Shown here piece by piece: positions 1-6,435 of a DNA stretch of 34,738 nt. This DNA is from JBCBJZ01 sp038522635 (GTDB lineage Bacteria > Pseudomonadota > Alphaproteobacteria > Rhizobiales > Hyphomicrobiaceae). Under the pieces are notes generated by a model that did no database searches, was not told the origin of the DNA, and was given only the letters and a program-made list of their open reading frames with translations. Each line of letters starts with the position of its first letter. The first letter of the stretch is position 1. The translations under genes and the position numbers were made by a program. The stretch is taken from NCBI GenBank assembly GCA_038522635.1, contig JBCBJZ010000017.1, forward strand, positions 1 to 34,738, given 5' to 3'.

Positions 1-60
1 CATCTTTGGGCGATTTCGGGCTCACCTGTGGTGATCCCGATAGATTGCCCGATGATCTAA
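1..60. repeat. Family B palindromic repeat, copy B1 (cut by window start)
   Basis: This stretch is nearly identical to 33590-33648 in its left 28 bases. It folds on itself: GGGCGAT pairs with ATTGCCC, and CGGGCTCACC pairs with GGTGATCCCG around a three-base TGT loop with one mismatch. It ends GATGATCTAA, the complement of the TTAGATCATC that opens copy B2, so the missing left end probably lies just outside the window. It lies 16 bp beyond the stop codon of the minus-strand MFS gene and could act as its terminator, although there is no T-run. Confidence 0.8.
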
Positions 61-76
61 GAAGGGCGCTTACCCT

Positions 77-1705
77 TTATTGCTTAGGCCGCTGCATCAG
101 CAGAATGAGCGGGATCGAGGCGGCCGAGATCACCGTGTAAAGCACGAACGCATTGACGTAACCGATCATCGCCGCCTGCCGGTTGATCTCGCGCGCGAAA
201 GACGCAAGCCCTGCAGCACTTTCGAAGTTGTACGCCCCCACCGCCCACGGCATCGACAGCACCGTATTGAACGGCGAAACGGCCTCGCTCAGCCGCGCGT
301 AATTGAGTGACGTGGTACGCACGATCTCCGCGACCGCGATCGAGATGAACAAGCTCGATCCCATGTTCCGCAGCAGGTGGAATGTCGCCATCGCCTCGGG
401 TCGAAACTTGGGCGCCAAGGTCGCGAACGTCACCACCGTCATTGGCACCCACATGCAGCCCACAGCGACACCCTGCATCAGCGAATTGGCGATCAGGATC
501 TCGGGCGTCATGTCGAGGCTGAGCGTCAGCATCCAATAGCCGGACGCGGTCTGGATGAGCGCGCCGGCCAGCATTTGCACGCGCGGGTCGATCCAGGTGA
601 CCCACATGGCGATGAAGAAGCCGAGGGCGGCGCCGGCTCCGCGCCAGCCGACAACCTCACCGATGAGCGAATCTGGATAACCCACGTGCTGCTGCAGGAG
701 CGGCGGTAACAACACCATCGGCGCGAAGTTCAGCATGCCAAAGATCGAAACCAAGACCAGTCCGAGCGAGAAGTTTCGATCACGCAACAGCGACAACGTC
801 AGGAACGGCGCGCGGTAGGTCAGGGCGTGCGCGAGAAAGATGTAGAAGGCCAGGATCGCGAGCACCGTCTCGATCACGATCTCCGTCGATTGAAACCAGT
901 CGAGCCGCTGACCACGCGAAAAGACGAGCTGCGTTGCCGCGATGCTCACCGACAGCGCGATAAACCCGATCCAATCGAGACCGACCCGTTCGCGATCGGT
1001 GTCGGGCGGGATGGCCGCACGCAGGCCGATCACCGCGATGAGCGCAACCGGGACCACCATGTAAAAGCCCCAGCGCCAACCGAAGGCTTCCGCGATGTAC
1101 CCGCCCAGCGTCGGGCCCAGCACGGGCCCCACCATGTTCGACATGCCGTAAATCGCAATCACCAAGCCATGCTGGCGGCGCGGAAAGGCATCGAACAACA
1201 GCGTCTGACCGAGCGGGATGATCGGCGCGCCGGCCGCGCCCTGGACGATCCGCCAGAAGACGAGCGTCTCAAGGGAATCGGCCGCCCCGCACATCAACGT
1301 TGAAACCGCGAACGCCGCGACGCACCAGACCATCGTGCCGCGCCGACCGAACCGCGCCACAAGCCAGCCCGTCATCGGCGTGGCCACCGCGGTCGCGACG
1401 ATGTTGAACGTCATCACCCAGGCGACCTCGTCCTGGGTCGCTGAAAGCGCGCCCTGCATTTGCGGGAGCAGCGCGGTGGAGATGAGGATGGTGGCCACGA
1501 ACGCCGTCGAGGCCAGCACGATCATCGACAGGATCGCCCAGCGGTGCGCGGTGGAGATCTGGTACTGCGCATCATCAGCGCCGGGCGGAGCGCTGGCCTG
1601 GGGGGGATCAGGTGGCTTAGGCGGCTTGGGCGGTCCGCGATGCGCACTTGAGCCAGCTGGCTGATCGGGACGGAGCGTCGCTGTGGAACCACGCGCCACG
1701 TCCAT
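77..1705 (-). CDS. emrB-like: DHA2-family MFS multidrug efflux transporter (EmrB/QacA type)
   Basis: This is an inner-membrane drug/proton antiporter of 542 residues, the usual size for the 14-helix DHA2 class. After a cytoplasmic Pro-rich tail of about 50 residues, the first helix is followed by the family signature LLPQMQGALSATQDEVAWV. Motif A appears as GWLVARFGRRG, and motif C as GPVLGPTLGGYIAEAFGWRW. In the tripartite EmrAB-TolC scheme it is the inner-membrane pump; a membrane-fusion partner (2447-3835) and a MarR regulator (1932-2450) are divergent across a 226 bp gap. No TolC-like gene is in the window. I chose ATG at 1705 after AGAGG; a TTG one codon upstream is possible. Substrates cannot be read from sequence. 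Confidence 0.93.
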   Translation of the reverse strand: MDVARGSTATLRPDQPAGSSAHRGPPKPPKPPDPPQASAPPGADDAQYQISTAHRWAILSMIVLASTAFVATILISTALLPQMQGALSATQDEVAWVMTFNIVATAVATPMTGWLVARFGRRGTMVWCVAAFAVSTLMCGAADSLETLVFWRIVQGAAGAPIIPLGQTLLFDAFPRRQHGLVIAIYGMSNMVGPVLGPTLGGYIAEAFGWRWGFYMVVPVALIAVIGLRAAIPPDTDRERVGLDWIGFIALSVSIAATQLVFSRGQRLDWFQSTEIVIETVLAILAFYIFLAHALTYRAPFLTLSLLRDRNFSLGLVLVSIFGMLNFAPMVLLPPLLQQHVGYPDSLIGEVVGWRGAGAALGFFIAMWVTWIDPRVQMLAGALIQTASGYWMLTLSLDMTPEILIANSLMQGVAVGCMWVPMTVVTFATLAPKFRPEAMATFHLLRNMGSSLFISIAVAEIVRTTSLNYARLSEAVSPFNTVLSMPWAVGAYNFESAAGLASFAREINRQAAMIGYVNAFVLYTVISAASIPLILLMQRPKQ

Positions 1706-1742
1706 CAACCTCTACCTAAGCTTCACCGCATCCTAGCCTTGA

Positions 1743-1795
1743 GATATACGTCAGGCTTATAGTAACCTGCAATACGGTTGCGCGGGTTACGGTTG
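1743..1795 (-). promoter_or_regulatory. Putative emrB promoter with overlapping operator-like repeats
   Basis: On the minus strand TTGCAG (complement of 1767-1772) and TATATC (complement of 1743-1748) are 18 bp apart, about 30 bp before the MFS start. The inverted repeat GTAACC (1762-1767) / GGTTAC (1785-1790) overlaps the -35 box, and TACGGTTG occurs twice, at 1773-1780 and 1788-1795. A MarR protein is encoded next door, so these are reasonable operator candidates. No factor or start site is shown by the sequence alone. Confidence 0.35.
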
Positions 1796-1931
1796 TCGTG
1801 GCTACCAACTGGGCCCTTAGCGCGCGACCAGAGGGGACTGTCAGCAGGGCGCCTTCCGCTTCGACACAGCCCGGAAACACAGCTCCAGGCCACGGCCAGG
1901 ACACAGCCAATGACACTGAGGACACGCCGCG

Positions 1932-2450
1932 TTGGGTGATCATGACGACATCATCATCGGCTACCTGATCGCCGATACATCGCGCCTGATGCGTACCGTG
2001 TTCGACCGGCGCATGCGCAAGCTCGGCCTGACGCGGGCGCAGTGGCTGGCGCTGACCCGCCTGCATCGCCAGCCTGGGGTGAACCAGTCCGAGGTCGCTG
2101 ACATGCTGGAGATCGAGAAAGCGAGCGCCGGCCGGCTGATCGATCGCCTTGAACAGAACGGCTGGGTGGAGCGGCGCGCTGACGCCAGCGACCGGCGCGT
2201 GCGCCGCGTGCATCTGACGCCGCACGCTGAGCGTGTGCACGAGGAGATTCTACCGATCGCCGAAGCCACGGTGGATGCGGCCCTGCAGGACCTCTCGGCG
2301 CAGGAGCGTAAGCGCCTTCGCGGCTATCTTGAGCGGGTGAAAGCCGCCGTGGTCGCGATGGCCGGTGCCGATGATGAAGCGACGCCGGACGATGAGCGTT
2401 TGCGCGAGGAAGCCCAGGCGCAACGCCAGCGCGAACGGGTTGCGCCGTGA
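1932..2450 (+). CDS. MarR-family transcriptional regulator
   Basis: A 172-residue winged-helix dimeric repressor. Residues about 30-105 carry the MarR fold: helix LTRAQWLALTRL, recognition region NQSEVADMLEIEKASAGRL, and the wing with DRRVRRVHLT, matching the DxRxxxxxLT pattern of the family. Flanking helices at both ends would form the dimer interface. The start is TTG: GAGGA at 1918-1922 lies 9 bases before it, and the next in-frame ATG (about 1989) would cut off the first dimer helix. It overlaps the next gene by 4 bp (GTGA), so the two are probably translated together. By analogy with EmrR it likely represses the divergent pump and its own operon until a toxic compound binds. The C-terminus is a charged Arg/Glu/Gln tail. 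Confidence 0.92.
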   Translation: MGDHDDIIIGYLIADTSRLMRTVFDRRMRKLGLTRAQWLALTRLHRQPGVNQSEVADMLEIEKASAGRLIDRLEQNGWVERRADASDRRVRRVHLTPHAERVHEEILPIAEATVDAALQDLSAQERKRLRGYLERVKAAVVAMAGADDEATPDDERLREEAQAQRQRERVAP

Positions 2451-3835
2451 AGGGCGGCGGCGCATCGCAGGCGGTGGACGCCCGTCGCGACGCCGAGGAA
2501 GCGCCCGCTCGCGAGCATGACGAGGCCCCCGAGACGGAAGCGCATGCGGCATCAGGCGATGCGCCCGTGGCCGAGAGGCCGACTGACGCGCCCACCTCGC
2601 CCGCCGCCGACACGCCCGCGCCTTCCGCTGCCCCGGCCACGGCCAACAGCATCGCTGCAAGCGCGGCGGATGCTGGCACCGTCGAGCCCCACGCCCCTTC
2701 CGCATGGCGCGTGGCGCTGATGCGCTTCGTGCTGCTGATCGTGATCCCAGCCGCGCTGATCGCTGGTGGCGTCCTTTACTGGCTGTGGGGCGGTCGCTAC
2801 GTCACCACGAGCAACGCTTACGTCAAAAGCGACATCGCGCGGATTTCCGCAGGCGTGATCGGCCGCATCGCTGCGGTACACGTGCGCGATCACCAACGCA
2901 TCAAGGTCGGCGACCGGTTGATCACGCTCGACCCCAAGCCCTTCGAACTGGCGCTCGCGCGCGCCCGCGCCGAAGTCGACGCCACCCGCCAGCAGGTCGC
3001 AACGCTCATCGCCCGGTGGCAGGAAGCGCGCGCCGCGCTCAAGGAAGCGCAAACGCAAGAGGCATTCTTCACCAAGCAGATGAAGCGCCAAAGGCGTCTG
3101 ACGCGCCGCGGGGTCGTCTCCTCGGCCCGCTTCGAAGAGATCGAGAACCGAGCGGCAAGCGCGCGTGATCGGATCGTGGTCATGCGTCAGCGCCTCGCCC
3201 GGGTGCGCGCGCAATTGGGGCAACGCCCGGCCCGCTTGAAGATCGATTCCCACCCGATGGTGCGCGAGAAACTTGCAGCGCTGCAGACCGCGCAGTTCAA
3301 TCTGTCGCAAACCAAGATCACCTCGCCGATCGCGGGAATCGCGGTGAACGTGCGCGTGCAGCCCGGCGAGCAGATCAGGGATGTCGGCACGCCGTTATTC
3401 GCGATCGTCAAAGCGGGCGATGCCTGGGTGGAAGCCAACTTCAAAGAGACCGAACTGACCCACGTGATCGCCGGCCAGCGCGCGACGATCACACTCGACA
3501 TCTACCCCGACGTGACGTTTGAAGCGCAAGTCGCGAGCATTTCGCCGGCCACCGGCGCCGAATTTGCGATCCTGCCGCCGCAAAATGCGTCCGGGAATTG
3601 GGTCAAGGTGGTGCAGCGCCTGCCCGTGCGGTTGCGCATCATGCCGCGCGAGGGTCAACCCGTGCTGCGCGCCGGCATGACCGCGTCTGTGAGCATAGAT
3701 ACGCAGCGCGAACGCACCTTGAGCCAACTCTGGCGTGGCCTGCTACCAAGTTCCGCTGCGAGCGCGACCCCTAGCGCGACAGCGGTGCCCGCGTCCCCCG
3801 AGGCGCCGCCCGCGGCCAGCGCCAAGCCGAAGTAG
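2447..3835 (+). CDS. emrA-like: HlyD/EmrA-family membrane-fusion protein
   Basis: This is the periplasmic adaptor of a tripartite efflux pump, 462 residues, starting at GTG inside the marR stop. Residues 1-85 are a low-complexity Ala/Pro/Glu tail that should be cytoplasmic. One membrane helix follows at about 90-110 (FVLLIVIPAALIAGGVLYWL). Next come a split lipoyl-like half (SAGVIGRIAAVHVRDHQRIKVGDRL), a long charged coiled-coil hairpin at about 160-260, the second lipoyl half (TSPIAGIAVNVRVQPGEQI) and a beta barrel. The ASGNWVKVVQRLPVRLRI segment is typical of EmrA. The C-terminal 30 residues are an Ala/Pro/Ser tail. The unusually long N-terminal tail adds about 60 residues to the usual EmrA length. 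Confidence 0.93.
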   Translation: MKGGGASQAVDARRDAEEAPAREHDEAPETEAHAASGDAPVAERPTDAPTSPAADTPAPSAAPATANSIAASAADAGTVEPHAPSAWRVALMRFVLLIVIPAALIAGGVLYWLWGGRYVTTSNAYVKSDIARISAGVIGRIAAVHVRDHQRIKVGDRLITLDPKPFELALARARAEVDATRQQVATLIARWQEARAALKEAQTQEAFFTKQMKRQRRLTRRGVVSSARFEEIENRAASARDRIVVMRQRLARVRAQLGQRPARLKIDSHPMVREKLAALQTAQFNLSQTKITSPIAGIAVNVRVQPGEQIRDVGTPLFAIVKAGDAWVEANFKETELTHVIAGQRATITLDIYPDVTFEAQVASISPATGAEFAILPPQNASGNWVKVVQRLPVRLRIMPREGQPVLRAGMTASVSIDTQRERTLSQLWRGLLPSSAASATPSATAVPASPEAPPAASAKPK

Positions 3836-3841
3836 ACGCCG

Positions 3842-4663
3842 GTGGCCCGCGCCTACGCCCACGCCATCATCACCGGCGGGTCGAGCGGGATCGGCCTCGC
3901 CTGCGCTCGCGCGCTCAGCCAAGGCGGCACCGCGCTCACGCTGATGGCGCGTGACGAGGCCAAACTCAGCGCGGCCCGCACCGCCCTTGCCGCGACCCAT
4001 CCCCGAGGCGCTGATGCCGTGCTAACCTTGAGCGTGGATGTGAGCGATCGCGCCGCGATGGCGGATGCGGTTGCCAAGGCGCTTGCCCATCACGGTCCCT
4101 GTGATGCGCTCATCGCGTCGGCCGGCATCGCCCACCCGGGCCACTTCGCCGATATCCCGCCCGACGTCTTCGAACGCTCGATGGCCATCAATTATTTCGG
4201 TGTGCTGAACGTGGTGCGCCCCGTGGTTGTGAGCATGCGCGCCCAGGGCCAAGGCGGCGACATCGCCCTCATATCGTCAGGCGCCGCCTTCATCGGGATC
4301 TACGGTTACAGCGCCTACGCGCCGACCAAATTCGCGCTGCGCGGACTCGGCGAAGTGCTCCGCCGCGAACTCAAGGCGCACGCCATCCGCGTTTGCGTCG
4401 CCTATCCTCCCGATACCGACACACCCCAGTTGGCCGCTGAACAGGCACTGAAACCGAAAGAAACGCAGGCGATCACCGCGAGCGCTGGCGTTTGGTCGGC
4501 CGAACGGGTCGCAGATGCGATCCTCACCGGCATGGCGCGCGGGCGCGCGCAGGTTACGCCCGGCTGGGAGCTTTCTGCGCTAAGCCGCATACACAGCGTG
4601 ATGGCGCCGCTCTTGAATGCCCATTTCGACCGAATCGGCGCGAAAGCCCGCCGCAAGCCGTGA
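3842..4663 (+). CDS. Short-chain dehydrogenase resembling 3-ketodihydrosphingosine reductase
   Basis: A 273-residue classical SDR. The Rossmann motif TGGSSGIG is at residues 11-18, the catalytic Ser is probably S146, and the YxxxK pair is Y159/K163 (YAPTK). The segment YPPDTDTPQLAAEQALKP followed by KETQAI is the substrate-loop pattern I associate with eukaryotic KDSR-like reductases, which reduce 3-ketosphinganine. The tail (residues about 235-273) is mildly hydrophobic. It starts with GTG 6 bp after emrA and is therefore probably in the marR-emrA transcript, so a role tied to envelope lipids or detoxification is possible. A ketosphinganine substrate is inference; a general ketoacyl or steroid-type SDR is the alternative. 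No serine palmitoyltransferase gene is in the window. Confidence 0.85.
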   Translation: MARAYAHAIITGGSSGIGLACARALSQGGTALTLMARDEAKLSAARTALAATHPRGADAVLTLSVDVSDRAAMADAVAKALAHHGPCDALIASAGIAHPGHFADIPPDVFERSMAINYFGVLNVVRPVVVSMRAQGQGGDIALISSGAAFIGIYGYSAYAPTKFALRGLGEVLRRELKAHAIRVCVAYPPDTDTPQLAAEQALKPKETQAITASAGVWSAERVADAILTGMARGRAQVTPGWELSALSRIHSVMAPLLNAHFDRIGAKARRKP

Positions 4664-4726
4664 GGACCATGCAGTACTGATCGCGCGTAACCGCATAGGC
4701 GCGACCTCAAAGCCACGCTTGTAGGC

Positions 4727-4753
4727 TAAACACCTGAGATCATGAGGCGTTTA
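4727..4753 (+). terminator. Hairpin after the marR-emrA-SDR unit
   Basis: TAAACACCT (4727-4735) and AGGCGTTTA (4745-4753) pair over 8 of 9 positions around a 9-base loop, 64 bp after the SDR stop. There is no T-run, so a terminator role is tentative. The rest of the 266 bp gap up to bamD shows no clear gene; the in-frame upstream extension of bamD lacks protein-like sequence. Confidence 0.3.
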
Positions 4754-4929
4754 CCGCGAAAGCCGTGGTTCTAACACATTTGCATGGTGCTCCAGTCCCA
4801 CGGGGGCGTCGTGGAAAGATGACTTCACCACAGCGCACCGTTTGGAATCACGATGGCGTTTGTGGTAGCCACGGCAACACGTTGGGGGAATGGCACGGCG
4901 GCTGGACACGCCGTGGTATGGGGACACCG

Positions 4930-5829
4930 ATGAGCGATGTGCGACATCCATCTAGCGAAGGCCGATCGTTGAGGCCCAACGCGCTACGGCCCGTGGTGCG
5001 CTTAGCGCTGGCTTTGGCCCTGGGCGCGAGCGCTGCCGGGCTTGCCGGCTGCGCGTCCACAAGCGGCGCAGCGAAGAAAGCTCTGAACCCCGATCCGCCT
5101 GGAAGAATGTACGCGACCGCAGATAGCTTCCTGCAGCAACGCGACTTCAAGGCCGCGGCGCAAAAATTCGAAGAATTGGACCGCGATCACCCCTACGCGC
5201 CCGAAGCGCGCCGGGCCGTGGTGATGGCCGCCTGGGCCTACTACAAAGACGGCAAGTATCCCGAAGCGATCGCCTCGGCGCGCCGCTACACCACCATGCA
5301 CCCAGGCACCAAAGAGGCAGCCCTGGCGCACCACATCATCGCATCGTCCTACTTCGACGACATCAACGATCCCGCTCGCGACCAGACCGCGACCCGCAAA
5401 GCCTTGAAGGAGCTTCGCATCCTTCAGCAGCGCTATCCCCAAAGCCGCTACGCCAAAGAGACCGCCAATCGCATCCGGATTGCGGAAGATATCCTGGCGG
5501 CATCGGAGATGAACGTCGGCCGGTACTATCTGAAGCGGAAGAATTACCTCGCAGCGATCAACCGTTTTAAGACCGTGGTGCAGCGCTACCAGACCACGAA
5601 GCATGTGGAAGAAGCGCTCATGCGTTTGACCGAAGCCTATATGGCGCTCGGGATCCGCAAGGAAGCCCAGACCGCGGCCGCCGTGTTGGGCCATAATTTC
5701 CCGCAATCGCCCTGGTACCGCGACGCCTACCAACTGCTGGCAAGTGACGGCCTGGCGCCGCGCGAGAACCGTGGCAGCTGGATCAGCCGCACCTGGCGCG
5801 CCGCGGTGAAAGCGGTCAGCCTGAATTGA
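4930..5829 (+). CDS. bamD: Outer membrane assembly lipoprotein BamD (ComL)
   Basis: An essential lipoprotein of the BAM complex, which inserts beta-barrel proteins into the outer membrane. The 299-residue product has a signal peptide (core LALALALGASAAGLAGC) with lipobox LAGC, so the mature N-terminus should be acylated Cys41. From about residue 60 on come TPR-like helical pairs typical of BamD: ATADSFLQQRDFKAAAQKFE, EEALMRLTEAYMALG and the conserved FPQSPWYRDAYQLL near the end. ATG 4930 is preferred because a longer in-frame reading back to GTG 4765 gives an implausible N-terminus before the signal peptide; ATG 4918 (four codons earlier) remains possible. In many alphaproteobacteria recN follows bamD; here it does not. 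Confidence 0.94.
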   Translation: MSDVRHPSSEGRSLRPNALRPVVRLALALALGASAAGLAGCASTSGAAKKALNPDPPGRMYATADSFLQQRDFKAAAQKFEELDRDHPYAPEARRAVVMAAWAYYKDGKYPEAIASARRYTTMHPGTKEAALAHHIIASSYFDDINDPARDQTATRKALKELRILQQRYPQSRYAKETANRIRIAEDILAASEMNVGRYYLKRKNYLAAINRFKTVVQRYQTTKHVEEALMRLTEAYMALGIRKEAQTAAAVLGHNFPQSPWYRDAYQLLASDGLAPRENRGSWISRTWRAAVKAVSLN

Positions 5830-5844
5830 CGGGCTGCGCAGGCG

Positions 5845-6324
5845 ATGGGCGATGATCGCGTGATCAGGCGGTGGCTTGAAACCTACCGCGCCCAGCACCC
5901 TGGCCTCTTGAACAAGTTCGCCCATGCGGTAACGGTGCCTGTGGTCTACGGCGCCGTCCTCGCTTTGCTGACGCTGGTCCCCTACCCCGACAGCTTGCGC
6001 GTGATCCCAGGGATCGGCTGGGCCGGAACCTTTACGCTCATCACGGTCATCGCAACGACGTTTGTCTCCTGGCGGCTGGCGCTTGGACTGCTCGCCTTCA
6101 CACTGGTGCTTTTGACCCTGATCGTTTTGCACCGGAGCTGGGCCGGCGACTTGCCGCTATGGCAGGTGGCCATCGCGTTCGGTGCGATCGCCTTCGTGGT
6201 GCAAAAGATCGCACAAGGCCTCGCTGGCGGCGGCGGCGCGCTCTGGCGCGACATCCCCAACGTGTTGATGGGGCCGTTGTGGCTGCTGGCAGCCTTGTAT
6301 CGGCTGGTGGGGCTGCGCTACTGA
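5845..6324 (+). CDS. DUF962/Mpo1-like integral membrane protein
   Basis: A 159-residue hydrophobic protein with about four membrane segments (around residues 30-48, 52-75, 80-97 and 107-130). The N-terminal stretch WLETYRAQHPGLLNKFAHAV followed by TVP matches the H-x5-7-N-x3-H pattern that opens DUF962 (yeast Mpo1, a 2-hydroxy fatty acid dioxygenase). The family's second His motif, normally QFIGHxxxE-like, reads QKIAQGLAGGGGALW here, so the expected second metal-ligand His is missing. It lies 15 bp after bamD and probably shares its transcript. Assignment to DUF962 is moderately sure, catalytic activity doubtful. Confidence 0.7.
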   Translation: MGDDRVIRRWLETYRAQHPGLLNKFAHAVTVPVVYGAVLALLTLVPYPDSLRVIPGIGWAGTFTLITVIATTFVSWRLALGLLAFTLVLLTLIVLHRSWAGDLPLWQVAIAFGAIAFVVQKIAQGLAGGGGALWRDIPNVLMGPLWLLAALYRLVGLRY

Positions 6325-6334
6325 CAGGCCCGCA

Positions 6335-6370
6335 GAACGCTTGAAGCGTTCAAGCGCGGCGCCGCGCTTG
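6335..6370. terminator. Two adjacent perfect palindromes between the DUF962 gene and ligA
   Basis: GAACGCTTGAAGCGTTC (6335-6351, one unpaired central base) is followed immediately by a 20-bp perfect palindrome at 6351-6370 built on CAAGCGCGGC and its complement. They begin 11 bp after the preceding stop. They may terminate the bamD transcript; they lack a T-run and could equally be a protein-binding site. Confidence 0.4.
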
Positions 6371-6435
6371 GTCAGCGATGGCCAGCGACTGGCGCGACGC
6401 CACGACGTATTCCCTTCACTACGAAAGGGCCCTTC

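Noticed and set aside
4765..4929. N-terminal extension of bamD from GTG 4765
   Set aside because: It would place 55 residues of non-family sequence before a clear lipoprotein signal peptide; ATG 4930 fits the lipobox distance.
5002..6132. 376-codon minus-strand frame over bamD and the DUF962 gene
   Set aside because: Composition is typical of an antisense shadow, and both plus-strand genes are well supported.
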